Below, one piece after another: positions 1 through 8,561 of a stretch of DNA of 39,011 bases (position 1 is the stretch's first letter; every line of letters begins with the position of its first letter). The position numbers and the translations under genes are program-made. The stretch comes from JBKEAJ01 sp047975005 (GTDB lineage: Bacteria > Bacteroidota > Bacteroidia > Bacteroidales > Prolixibacteraceae). The notes below the pieces were generated by a model. It saw only the letters and a program-made list of their open reading frames with translations, did no database searches and was not told where the DNA came from. The stretch lies in assembly GCA_047975005.1 (NCBI GenBank), contig JBKECW010000021.1, positions 1 to 39,011 on the forward strand, written 5' to 3'.

Positions 1-1224
1 CATATCATTCCATATACCTTGCAGATTAATAGGCTGACCACCCTCGCGAGAAGACGCTATTGTCAGATAACGAGCATATTGCATAAACAAAGCAACAAAA
101 GATTGGTCATTGCCATCCCTAAAAGCTGCTAAACGCTCGTCGGTAGGAAGTTGGCTTTGCTCTGTAAGTTCTCCCAGTGAGAAATGCACCCTGCCAAACA
201 GCTTCTGATAATCAGCAAGATGAGTATTCCTAAGTTGTTCGTAATCCTCTTTCAGTGCCTTACTGACATTAGCTTTTGTGGCTACTGATGGGTCTACACC
301 CTCCTTACTCGGACTCTTGTCGAAGCCATTGAAGCTAGTGTCTCCCGAGAGAATAATTGTTGCCTCGTCTGCATTTTCAATGTACAAACGATTACCCTCT
401 ATTCTCAGCTTTCCGCCTTTTAACTTCACAGCTACCCGACCTTGATAGAATGTTCCCTTGCCGTCCATCTTATCGCCATACATGACGGTCTCTGTGCCGG
501 GAATATGCTTACCGTTTTTGTCGAACAGCTCCGGGTACATCCACTCTTGTCCCCATGATTTTATTTGCTTGATAGTTCGACGTATCGCCACTGCAGGTGC
601 TTGTCCGTTCATAACAAGTTGCTCTCCCTCAATGCTTGACACTGCCGTTGGATGCGCACCTTTCAACTCAAGGTAACATGAAATTTTACCACTCTTAGAA
701 GCCGTAAGCTGTGTAACTATGATATTGTCGGGAAAACTTGCAAAAGTCTCGCGTTTGTAATCAACGCCTGCATGGGTATAAGAAGTACGGCAGATTGCAT
801 CCGAGAGGTCTAGCTCCCTGCGGTAGTTCGTTGTGCCTTCACCATGTCCAAATCCTATGTATAAGTTGCCGAAAGGCTGATAGCAATTTTGCGCAGGACC
901 AAGCCACTCTTTGGCAACAATCTTATTAACACTATCGAGCTTACCTGCTTTTATCAGACCTCGCACCTCGTCAAGACGCTTGGCAAAATCTAATTTTACG
1001 TAGCGTTGTCCTGGCTCGCCCGAATATAGCGTGTTCTCATTCAACTGAAACTCTTCCTTTTCAAGTCCTCCATAAATCATAGCCCCAAGAGTACCATTGC
1101 CGATGGGCAAAGCCTCGTACCAATCAGCGGCAGGTGTGTTATACCAAAGTTTCAAATCTTCACTCTGAGCAAAAAGCGTACTGATACTCAATAAGATAGC
1201 TGCGAGAAAAATTGTTGTGCGCAT
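1..1224 (-). CDS. GH95-family alpha-L-fucosidase, N-terminal part (runs off window edge)
   Basis: The first 408 codons of a secreted glycoside hydrolase; the rest, including the catalytic acids of the family, lies beyond position 1. It starts with a signal peptide (MRTTIFLAAILLSISTLFAQ). Next comes the typical GH95 N-terminal beta-sandwich opening, LWYNTPAADWYEALPIGNG, then LNENTLYSG. The segment near the window edge reads EGGQPINLQGIWND, which is highly typical of GH95 and precedes the (alpha/alpha)6 barrel. GH95 enzymes remove alpha-1,2-linked fucose, or in some members alpha-L-galactose, from host or plant glycans in the periplasm or at the cell surface. Substrate specificity cannot be told from this part. 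A TATCTTTG -7 box lies just upstream. The 3' neighbour is not visible, so membership of a polysaccharide utilisation locus is unknown. Confidence 0.88.
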   Translation of the reverse strand, partial: MRTTIFLAAILLSISTLFAQSEDLKLWYNTPAADWYEALPIGNGTLGAMIYGGLEKEEFQLNENTLYSGEPGQRYVKLDFAKRLDEVRGLIKAGKLDSVNKIVAKEWLGPAQNCYQPFGNLYIGFGHGEGTTNYRRELDLSDAICRTSYTHAGVDYKRETFASFPDNIIVTQLTASKSGKISCYLELKGAHPTAVSSIEGEQLVMNGQAPAVAIRRTIKQIKSWGQEWMYPELFDKNGKHIPGTETVMYGDKMDGKGTFYQGRVAVKLKGGKLRIEGNRLYIENADEATIILSGDTSFNGFDKSPSKEGVDPSVATKANVSKALKEDYEQLRNTHLADYQKLFGRVHFSLGELTEQSQLPTDERLAAFRDGNDQSFVALFMQYARYLTIASSREGGQPINLQGIWNDM

Positions 1225-1267
1225 AATAATAGTTTAAATTAAGTTTTTCTTACTTACTTGACTAGCA

Positions 1268-1275
1268 CAAAGATA
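1268..1275 (-). promoter_or_regulatory. Bacteroidota -7 promoter box for the GH95 gene
   Basis: TATCTTTG on the minus strand fits the TAnnTTTG consensus of the primary sigma factor in this phylum. It lies about 44 bases upstream of the GH95 start codon. No clear -33 TTTG is seen at the usual spacing. Confidence 0.5.
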
Positions 1276-1287
1276 GTATTTTTATTT

Positions 1288-3711
1288 TCAACTCTCTTTA
1301 TCCGTTATAGACACCTTATTACTCTCGCTTGCGTTAAGAACATCGAGACCACTTCGGATATGAAGGTCGCGTTGTGGGAAAGGTATTTCAATATTATGTT
1401 CGCCGAGAATGTCGAATACGGCAAAGGTTACATCACTTTTGATTTTAACCCATTCCTCATATTTGTCTGTCCAAAATAAAAGTCTGAAATTCAAGGAGCT
1501 ATCTGCCATTTCGTGAAACAGTATCAGCGGCTCGGGATATCTCAATATCCCATCGGTAGTTTCCAAGACCTTCATCATAAGTTCTTTTACTTGATGAGGA
1601 TTTGAGCTGTATGAAACCCCTGCAATAACCTCTATTCTTCTTTTCCTGTCTGATAAAGTCCAGTTTACTACTTCGCTGGTAATGAGATTACTATTGGGAA
1701 CTATCACCTCTGCACCGTCTATGGTGTGTACCTTGCTTGACCTTATGCCTATGGTGGTTACAGTACCTATCAATGCACCAACTTCAACAACATCTCCTTT
1801 TTGGATAGGTCGCTCAAAGAGCAGTATCAGTCCCGACACTAGGTTGCTGAATATACTTTGCAGACCAAAACCGATACCAACACCAAAGGCACTGAGGATT
1901 ATGGCCATATCGCCAAACTTAATGCCTATCAGTCTTAGAGCTATCAGGAAACCAATGGTCAGCAAGGAGTATTTTACAAGAACTGATATTGTGTAGGACA
2001 TCCCGCCCGAAATCTTAGTACGGCTCAATACGTCTTCGGCAAGAATTTGTTGAATTAAGGAGGAGATGACTATCGTCAGGTAAATGGCAAGGGCAAAGCC
2101 TAAAATCATGCCAATAGTCAGAGAAACATCACCCATACTAAACCCTTTATCTAAGAATCCTACCAACATTCCGTAAACATCATTGTATACACCTATCCCA
2201 TTCAGAAATGTGATACTCCATATAATAACTGCCACAATGTAAGCCAAACTCTGAAATCGAGATACAACCGCCTTTCTGTTGTGAGATAGAACTTTAATGT
2301 TGGAACAAACCTTGCTTTCGAGAAATCCAATTACATACACCCTAAACACCTGACTCAGAATAAATAGCGCAAATGCTAAATAAACATTACTGTATATTGT
2401 TGACATTATTCTTTCGGCAATCATAACATAGCCCAGTATGGCAGCGATAAATGCAACAACCGCCATAACTCCGAAAACGATTGATATAAAAACCGCCGGA
2501 GTTCTTAATCTTTTGTTGATGGTTTCTGACTTATTCAGTGCTCTTACCATTACAAAAGACATATAAACCTCTGCAACTATTACCAAGACCATTGATAATC
2601 TTGCCACTGCGTAATCTTGCGGTATATTAATACATATAAATAAGAATATCAAAAATAAAGTCCTCAAAATAAGCATTCCGTATATCCCTCCCGATACATA
2701 TTTCCGCATCAGATACAATATCGGAATTATAGCGAGTACGCTTACTAAATCCTTTAATATATTGGGCATGTCTTTTATCAAAAGAAAAGCAAATGCTATT
2801 ACAACCAACATTAAACTCGCAAGTGGGTGCTTAATTAGCATTTCCTCGCTTTCGGGGTTAGGCTCTTTTCTTTTTTTGATGATACTGGGAACTATCAGGC
2901 TTAGCACAAAAATACAGACTATGAGCCACATAAAAATCTCACTGTACCAATCGACTATAAAAGATGTTGTTTCTGACGAAAAATTACCAAGATAAATCTT
3001 AGCTTGTTTAAGCTGCTCCAGCAGTCCCGGAGAAAACTTGATGTTGGTAATATCATCCTGAGTTTTAGAGAGAATACTGACTTCCAGCTCCTTCTTCTTA
3101 TGTTCCGTTTTTTCTTTTATACGGCTAATTCGGAGTGTCATGTCAGTAAAATCGGTACTTATATCCATCACTCTTAGCCGCCTTTCGTTTAGGGTTTTCT
3201 TGGTTTGCTCAAGTTCTTTCTGAAGCTTATCAATTTGTTTAAAAAACGAGCGTGAGGTAGTTTCTTTTGACTGACTATTTACCGTCAGTTCCCATACTTT
3301 TGCCTTGTGATTCAGCGTTTGGGTTGCCTCATTATACTTTTCTTCGTTGGCAATGAGTCGGGTGGTTCCTGTATTGAGCTTCTTATCTAATGCATTGATT
3401 CTGGATATGTAGCTCTTGAGAATACTGATATTATCGGCACTTTCTACTCCCTGCTCTACCTTTTCCAACTCTTGATTTAGCTTCTCTATTCTGGGTCCAA
3501 ATTCCTTAGCAGCTTTTTTTATCTCCTCGCCGGTTGGAATAGACTCTATAAGCCTGTCGATATATAAATAATCTTCCTTGTACTGGTTTGTGAATTCACT
3601 CACCGAAAGAGCTTTGGCAGGGCTGTCGTGAACTACTGCGGTTGAGTCTTGCGCAATAGATGCCAATGGCAACAATATTAGAACACAGAATGATTGAAAA
3701 AAGTATTTCAT
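1288..3711 (-). CDS. Large MscS-family mechanosensitive ion channel
   Basis: 807 residues. There is a signal peptide at residues 1-20, then a charged periplasmic region to about residue 230 with strong coiled-coil character (many K/E/L/Q heptads). About eleven hydrophobic segments follow, and the conserved MscS pore and beta domain lies at residues 610-790. The pore helix GVGIGFGLQSIFSNLVSGL is followed by FERPIQKGD, VEVGALIGTV and VPNSNLITSEVVNWT, all hallmark MscS motifs. This resembles the long MscK/MscM-like subtype, which opens on membrane tension and releases osmolytes during hypo-osmotic shock. It follows cdsA with one base between them, so the two are almost certainly co-transcribed. 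Confidence 0.9.
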   Translation of the reverse strand: MKYFFQSFCVLILLPLASIAQDSTAVVHDSPAKALSVSEFTNQYKEDYLYIDRLIESIPTGEEIKKAAKEFGPRIEKLNQELEKVEQGVESADNISILKSYISRINALDKKLNTGTTRLIANEEKYNEATQTLNHKAKVWELTVNSQSKETTSRSFFKQIDKLQKELEQTKKTLNERRLRVMDISTDFTDMTLRISRIKEKTEHKKKELEVSILSKTQDDITNIKFSPGLLEQLKQAKIYLGNFSSETTSFIVDWYSEIFMWLIVCIFVLSLIVPSIIKKRKEPNPESEEMLIKHPLASLMLVVIAFAFLLIKDMPNILKDLVSVLAIIPILYLMRKYVSGGIYGMLILRTLFLIFLFICINIPQDYAVARLSMVLVIVAEVYMSFVMVRALNKSETINKRLRTPAVFISIVFGVMAVVAFIAAILGYVMIAERIMSTIYSNVYLAFALFILSQVFRVYVIGFLESKVCSNIKVLSHNRKAVVSRFQSLAYIVAVIIWSITFLNGIGVYNDVYGMLVGFLDKGFSMGDVSLTIGMILGFALAIYLTIVISSLIQQILAEDVLSRTKISGGMSYTISVLVKYSLLTIGFLIALRLIGIKFGDMAIILSAFGVGIGFGLQSIFSNLVSGLILLFERPIQKGDVVEVGALIGTVTTIGIRSSKVHTIDGAEVIVPNSNLITSEVVNWTLSDRKRRIEVIAGVSYSSNPHQVKELMMKVLETTDGILRYPEPLILFHEMADSSLNFRLLFWTDKYEEWVKIKSDVTFAVFDILGEHNIEIPFPQRDLHIRSGLDVLNASESNKVSITDKES

Positions 3712-3712
3712 A

Positions 3713-4528
3713 CTATAATTGATTTACTATATTTAAAACAAAGTATACTGCCGGCACGGCAAACAAAAGGCTGTCGAACCTGTCGATGACTCCTCCGTGT
3801 CCGCCCAACAACTTCCCCGAATCTTTTATGTTAGCTTTTCTCTTTAACAAGGACTCAAACAAATCTCCCAAACTGCCAAAGACTACGATTGTAACAGCAA
3901 TAATCAACCATAAAAGCAAGTCGTAAATGTCACTTACAAAGAATATTACAAGGCTTGTAAGTATTGCTGTTACAGCTCCACCAACAGAGCCTTCAATGGT
4001 TTTATTCGGCGATACATGTTCGATTAATTTATGTTTCCCGAATTTCCTCCCCCAAAACCATGCTCCAGTGTCGTTCATCCAATTTATTATTATTATGCAC
4101 AGCAGAGTACTCCCATCAAATGAACCATCAGAAAGATCTGCAACATCGAGCATACTTGTAAATCCCATTCCTAAGTAAACCAAAGCAATACAGTACGATA
4201 GTACGTTCAAGGTCGGCTTTTGAGGCTTTCTAAATAACTCTACCGACATCAATATCAGTATAATAAAATGAAAGTAGTATATATTGGTCTGAAAATCAGT
4301 AAACTTGTTAAGTACGAATAAGGCTAAAGCAAAATATCCCGCTGTAAAAAAAGGCAAAAAAGACGGTTTCCCTCCCAATCTGCGGATAATGCTCTTCATT
4401 TCCCAAAGCGACAATGTCAGAGCTATAAGTGTGTAGGCAAAAAGATAATAGCCTCCAAGAAGCATACATGCTATTGTTGTTAGTACGAATATGAGCCCAG
4501 GAAGGAAGCGGGATTTGAGGTCTGACAT
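3713..4528 (-). CDS. cdsA: Phosphatidate cytidylyltransferase (CDP-diglyceride synthase)
   Basis: 271 residues, an integral membrane protein with about seven to eight hydrophobic segments. It makes CDP-diacylglycerol from phosphatidate and CTP, the branch point to phosphatidylethanolamine and acidic phospholipids. The C-terminal family signature is clear: NDTGAWFWGRKFGKHKL, SPNKTIEGSVGG, then GDLFESLLKRKANIKDSG and LGGHGGVIDRFDSL with the conserved aspartates. Length is normal for the family. It sits three bases after the DUF2007 gene and one base before the MscS gene, which suggests a membrane-related operon. Confidence 0.95.
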   Translation of the reverse strand: MSDLKSRFLPGLIFVLTTIACMLLGGYYLFAYTLIALTLSLWEMKSIIRRLGGKPSFLPFFTAGYFALALFVLNKFTDFQTNIYYFHFIILILMSVELFRKPQKPTLNVLSYCIALVYLGMGFTSMLDVADLSDGSFDGSTLLCIIIINWMNDTGAWFWGRKFGKHKLIEHVSPNKTIEGSVGGAVTAILTSLVIFFVSDIYDLLLWLIIAVTIVVFGSLGDLFESLLKRKANIKDSGKLLGGHGGVIDRFDSLLFAVPAVYFVLNIVNQL

Positions 4529-4531
4529 CTA

Positions 4532-4735
4532 CTATATTTTTATGGTGTTAATAATCTCCAGAGCCTTTGCCTCATCCTCATCTCTTACCAACACACGTAT
4601 TTTGCCGAAAACCGGAATCGACGAATCCCTTGTGTTTTTAATAACCGCAGGTATATCATTATCCATAAGTACATCTTTAGCTATATGCGCCAAATGCAGC
4701 GTTTCAGTTTCAAATATTTTTTTCCAATCACTCAT
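4532..4735 (-). CDS. DUF2007-family small protein (putative signal-transducing domain)
   Basis: 67 residues starting MSDWKKIFETETLHLAHIAK. A longer frame extends 19 codons upstream, but that extension is hydrophobic, lacks a plausible start context and overlaps the promoter, so the internal ATG is preferred. The pattern of an N-terminal helix, then DNDIPAVIKN, then a beta strand with RVLVRDEDEAKALEII matches DUF2007, a small alpha/beta fold of the ACT/PII-like type. It is often encoded beside cdsA in Bacteroidota. Function is unknown; its position suggests a role linked to envelope lipid synthesis. Confidence 0.8.
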   Translation of the reverse strand: MSDWKKIFETETLHLAHIAKDVLMDNDIPAVIKNTRDSSIPVFGKIRVLVRDEDEAKALEIINTIKI

Positions 4736-4763
4736 CTTGCTGTTTATTGTAGTCTTGAAAACA

Positions 4764-4793
4764 CAAATATACACAAAAAAAAACAGTTGCAAA
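4764..4793 (-). promoter_or_regulatory. Promoter of the DUF2007-cdsA-mscS operon
   Basis: On the minus strand a TTTG (4790-4793) is followed after 18 bases by TATATTTG (4764-4771). This is a good match to the Bacteroidota -33/-7 promoter architecture. The predicted transcript start is about 20 bases before the ATG at 4735, which supports the shorter start chosen for the DUF2007 gene. Confidence 0.65.
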
Positions 4794-4867
4794 GACGAAA
4801 ATTACTACTTTTGGCGGCAGATTTAAAATTATAGTGTCGAGCATCCGACTCTTATTAAAAAACGCTT

Positions 4868-5635
4868 ATGCAATTAATTGATACACACGCTCATCTATAT
4901 ATGGATAAATTCAACTCCGATATTGATGAAACAATAGAAAGAGCAAAAAAATCTGGCGTGGAAGCCATCATTCTTCCAAATATCGACAAAAATTCCATCA
5001 CTCCCTTAATGAATCTTTGCAACAAATATCCCAACATGCTACATCCAACAATGGGACTACATCCATCGGACGTAAAGGAGGACTATAAAAAACAACTGAG
5101 GATAATAAAACAAGAACTCGACAAAGGAAAATGTATTGCCGTTGGCGAAATAGGCATTGACTTGTATTGGGATAAGACATTTCTTACCCAGCAGAAAGAT
5201 GCTCTCAAAGAACAATTACAATGGTCTGTCGAAAAAAACTTACCTGTAATTCTGCACATGAGAGACTCTTTCGATGAAACCTTAGAAGTGTTGGAAGAGT
5301 TTGGAACTGATAAATTACGGGGAGTACTTCATTGCTATTCAGGCAATAAATATCAAGCTCGCAAAATTGTAGAAATGGGACTCTATCTGGGAATTGGTGG
5401 AGTGTTGACATACAAGAAAAGTACTCTGCCCGAAGCCATAAAAAATGTCCCCCTCAATAGAATTGTACTAGAGACCGACGCTCCCTTTCTTCCCCCTACT
5501 CCACATCGAGGAAAACGCAACGAAAGTGCTTTTGTGTTCTATGTTGCTAAGCAACTGTCGGAAGAACGAGGCTTAACGATAGAGGAAATAGCAGAGCAAA
5601 CTACAAAAAATGCACGAGACTTATTTAATATATAA
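4868..5635 (+). CDS. TatD-family metal-dependent deoxyribonuclease
   Basis: 255 residues, cytoplasmic. All metal-site motifs of the TatD TIM-barrel family are visible: DTHAHLYMDKF at the N-terminus, GEIGIDLYW, LHMRDSFDE, LHCYSGN and the C-terminal ETDAPFLPP. Members are Mg-dependent 3'-5' exonucleases or tRNA/DNA processing hydrolases. It is followed after four bases by the asparaginase gene and probably shares its transcript. The usual length is 250-265 residues, so the gene is intact. The divergent promoter of the DUF2007 gene lies upstream. Confidence 0.93.
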   Translation: MQLIDTHAHLYMDKFNSDIDETIERAKKSGVEAIILPNIDKNSITPLMNLCNKYPNMLHPTMGLHPSDVKEDYKKQLRIIKQELDKGKCIAVGEIGIDLYWDKTFLTQQKDALKEQLQWSVEKNLPVILHMRDSFDETLEVLEEFGTDKLRGVLHCYSGNKYQARKIVEMGLYLGIGGVLTYKKSTLPEAIKNVPLNRIVLETDAPFLPPTPHRGKRNESAFVFYVAKQLSEERGLTIEEIAEQTTKNARDLFNI

Positions 5636-5639
5636 ATCA

Positions 5640-6677
5640 ATGCAACGAAAATCAGTACTACTAATATACACAGGCGGAACTATAGGAATGGTGTTCAACC
5701 ACGAAAAAAACACCCTCACACCTGTCAACTTCAACGAAATAGAAAAAGAACTTCCCGAACTTCGCCGATTTGACTTTAACATCGACACTATATCTTTTGA
5801 CCCTCCTATCGACTCGTCGAATGTAACCTTCGATAGCTGGATAGAAATAGCTAAAACCATCCAAGAAAACTACGAAAAGTACGATGGCTTTGTAGTCTTA
5901 CACGGAACCGACACTATGGCTTATACAGCTTCGGCATTGAGTTTTATGTTCTCAAACCTTGCTAAACCCGTCGTGCTTACAGGCTCTCAAATCCCTATCG
6001 GCATTCTGCGTACCGACGGCAAGGAGAATCTAATTACAGCACTGGAAATTGCTGCATCATACTCCCACAACGAGAAAGCAGATGTTCCGGAAGTCAGCAT
6101 CTTCTTTAACTCCATACTATACAGAGGAAACAGAGCTATGAAATGGTCTGCCGACCAATTTGAAGCTTTCAAGTCGCCAAACTATCCCGTACTTGCAGTT
6201 GCAGGTATTGATATTAACTATCGTAGGAATTTCATTATATCTCCCGACAATAAGCCCTTTGAGGTGGATTCCGGATTATCCAACGAAGTCGCATGCGTTA
6301 GAATATTCCCGTCAATGCAAGTGGATTATCTGACCTATATTGCCAGCTTAAATAATATACGAGGCTTGATACTAGAAACTTATGGCGCAGGAAATATGCC
6401 CACCGACAAAGCCTTTAGAAAAGCCCTCGAAGGAATAATACAGCAAGGAGTTGTGATTTTGAATATCTCCCAATGCCTGTCGGGAAGCGTCAACATGTCG
6501 GCTTACGAAACCGGAAAACACCTCCTCGAAATCGGAGTAATCAACGGCGGCGACATGACCCTCGAAGCCGCTACAACAAAATTTATGCACCTGCTGGGTA
6601 AACACAAAGATAAGACAAGCATTGGCGACTTACTCTGCAAAAACCTTAGAGGCGAAAAAACTGACTTAAACGAATAG
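5640..6677 (+). CDS. ansA: Type I L-asparaginase
   Basis: 345 residues, cytoplasmic, hydrolysing L-asparagine to aspartate and ammonia. The first catalytic threonine motif LIYTGGTIGMV is at residues 8-18, and the second motif LHGTDTMAYTASALSFM follows, with the TGSQIPIG segment after it. There is no signal peptide, which fits type I rather than the periplasmic type II enzyme. The ATG at 5640 is preferred over one at 5610, because the latter overlaps tatD and adds ten residues not expected in the family. It lies four bases after the tatD-like gene and about 70 bases before tRNA-Ser. Confidence 0.92.
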   Translation: MQRKSVLLIYTGGTIGMVFNHEKNTLTPVNFNEIEKELPELRRFDFNIDTISFDPPIDSSNVTFDSWIEIAKTIQENYEKYDGFVVLHGTDTMAYTASALSFMFSNLAKPVVLTGSQIPIGILRTDGKENLITALEIAASYSHNEKADVPEVSIFFNSILYRGNRAMKWSADQFEAFKSPNYPVLAVAGIDINYRRNFIISPDNKPFEVDSGLSNEVACVRIFPSMQVDYLTYIASLNNIRGLILETYGAGNMPTDKAFRKALEGIIQQGVVILNISQCLSGSVNMSAYETGKHLLEIGVINGGDMTLEAATTKFMHLLGKHKDKTSIGDLLCKNLRGEKTDLNE

Positions 6678-6748
6678 CTGATTTGATTGCCACTTAAAAA
6701 TTATGATAAGCAAGAAAAAAGTACTTTCTTTGCAATCTGAAAAATATT

Positions 6749-6836
6749 GGAGAGGTGCTCGAGTGGTTGAAGAGGCACGCCTGGAAAGCGTGTGTGCGCC
6801 AAAAGTGTACCGGGGGTTCGAATCCCTTCCTCTCCG
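6749..6836 (+). tRNA. tRNA-Ser(GGA)
   Basis: An 88-base class II tRNA. The acceptor stem GGAGAGG pairs with CCTCTCC and the discriminator is G. The anticodon stem CACGC/GCGTG encloses the loop CTGGAAA, which gives anticodon GGA. A long variable arm follows, then the T arm with GGTTCGAATCC. CCA is not encoded. Its 3' end is the integration site of the element that follows (13-base repeat at 6825-6837 and 13073-13085). Confidence 0.96.
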
Positions 6837-6837
6837 C
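6825..6837 (+). other. Attachment-site core, left copy (within tRNA-Ser 3' end)
   Basis: CCTTCCTCTCCGC is found here at the end of tRNA-Ser and again, exactly, at 13073-13085. Integration at a tRNA 3' end that leaves a short direct repeat is the usual outcome with tyrosine integrases, and an integrase remnant lies 300 bases downstream. Confidence 0.8.
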
Positions 6838-6872
6838 TTTAACGACCAGCCAAATAGCGGTCAAAAACTACC

Positions 6873-6907
6873 AAAGCCATACAAATCAACATTTGTATGG
6901 CTTTTTT
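6873..6907 (+). terminator. Rho-independent terminator after tRNA-Ser
   Basis: A 14-bp perfect stem, AAAGCCATACAAAT pairing with ATTTGTATGGCTTT around a CAAC loop, followed by a run of T. It probably ends the tRNA transcript. It lies just inside the integrated element. Confidence 0.8.
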
Positions 6908-7143
6908 GTGCTTCATAGTGTAGGTTCTGACGGGTGTAAAAAGCCAAAAAATGCCATTCATTCGTGGCTAAATCGTGACCTATTTTATCTACACGCAAAA
7001 CAGGTCACAGAACTTGCAGTTTTTGGCGGATAAGTAACTGATATTGGATGGTTTAAAATAATGTTCTTTTCACTAAGGTGTGGTAATTTTGCGACTGAAA
7101 ACATAGTAGGTCACAGATTTTATTAATCATTAAAAACGATATT
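6908..7143. repeat. Noncoding left end of the element with three AGGTCAC copies
   Basis: No gene is seen here. The heptamer AGGTCAC occurs at 7002-7008 and 7108-7114 on the plus strand and, reversed, as GTGACCT at 6975-6981. All three lie between the tRNA and the integrase gene, where tyrosine integrases often have arm-type binding sites. Their role is inference. Confidence 0.45.
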
Positions 7144-8242
7144 ATGATGAAAAGTACATTTAAAGTGGCATTCTTCCTAAAAAGGAAAGCTGCAAGACAT
7201 GATGGGACAGTCCCTATCATCGCACGAATCACCATCAACGGTAAAGTAGCTCAATTTGCAACAAAGCTCTATATTGCCCCCGAGCAATGACGTGTTCCCC
7301 GAAGCTGTGCATCGGGTCAGACCGCAAAGGCTAGGAAAACAAACTCGCTTTTCGAAGAAATCAAAGCACGACTATACAGTGCTTACCACGAGATTATGTT
7401 GAAAGATGCTCACGTAACTTCAGAGAAGGTAAAGAATGAGTTTCTAGGTATCTCAACAAATAACGAAACGCTGATTTCACTTTTCGACAGGCACAATGAG
7501 GATGTGAAGAAACTTGTAGGCATATCGAAGTCGAAAGCCACGTATCAGAAATACACGGTTACGAGGAAGCACGTTGCAAACTTCATCAAGAGCAAATACA
7601 AGCTGTCGGATATTTCCTTGAAGGAGATAAATCTGATGTTCTTGGAGGATTTTGCCGTGTATCTGCAAACGGAGTGCAATTGCAACTCAAACACAACAGC
7701 AAAGTTCATGCAGTTTCTAAAACGCATAGTTCTGATTGCCCGAAACAACGGCATCATATCAAACGACCCTTTCGCCAACTACAAAATCCGCATCAAGAAA
7801 GTTGACAGAGGACGAACTGAAAAGGATGCTACAAAAGAAGTTCCCCATAAAACGCTTGGAGATAGTGCGAGATATTTTCATCTTCTCTTGCTTCACGGGA
7901 CTATCATACATCGACGTGAAGAACCTCACAACCGACAGCATCAAAACAAGCTTCGACGGCAAACAATGGATTATGACCAAACGCCAAAAGACGAATGTTC
8001 AGTCGAACATCCTGCTTTTGGATATTCCATTAAAGATTATCGACAAATACAAAGGTCAGCCAAACCGTTACCTGTTACCCGTATTAAGTAACCAGAAAAT
8101 GGATGCTTACCTAAAAGAGATTGGTGACTTATGCGCTATAAATAAAGAGATTACCTGCCATTTAAGAAGTCACAATCAAACTTCTTACACACTAAAACAA
8201 AACAACTTACATCCTAGCAATTCTCAGCAGCTAACGATTTAG
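7144..8242 (+). pseudogene. Tyrosine integrase, inactivated
   Basis: Remains of a Bacteroidota-type tyrosine recombinase. It starts MMKSTFKVAFFLKRKAARHD with the Arm-DNA-binding domain. A stop codon (TGA, 7288-7290) replaces a Trp expected after IAPEQ. The core-binding domain (around STYQKYT-like KATYQKYTVTRKHVANF) is readable in the same frame up to about 7800. The frame then shifts at about 7805, and the catalytic domain continues as LTEDELKRMLQKKF and FIFSCFTGLSYIDVKNL, which contains the region of the first catalytic residues. After ITCHL the conserved C-terminal HxxR and the nucleophilic tyrosine cannot be found. There are thus at least three lesions, and the product cannot be active. 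The position next to a tRNA end fits the integrase of the surrounding element. Confidence 0.85.
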
Positions 8243-8561
8243 AAACAAGCGGAACGCTTTGATTTGCTTCTATGCTCCATGATTTCTAAGAACAACTTAT
8301 CTATTGACAAATGTATAGATCTTTATTAAGATTGCAAGCCTTTGCTTGAGAACAAGAAAAAGGCTTAGTGATATACAAAGCCTTAGTACAAATTATCATT
8401 CAATCCCATTTACATTGTAATTCCAGTGTTTACATATTACATAAATATGTAACTGAAATATACCAAACGCTGTTCAGAACAGACTACTTTAGGGTTGTTG
8501 CGAACAGCTAACTAATAATATACCGAAAAATAAGCCTGCAGTTCGAAGAATCATTCTCATA
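8243..8561. other. Gene-free stretch after the integrase remnant
   Basis: About 320 bases, AT-rich, with no reading frame or RNA gene that I can support. The only structure noticed is a small inverted repeat, TACATA/TATGTA, near 8430-8452. Confidence 0.5.

Noticed and set aside
6703..7033. Two short plus-strand reading frames across tRNA-Ser
   Set aside because: Both run through the tRNA gene and its terminator and show no protein-like features.
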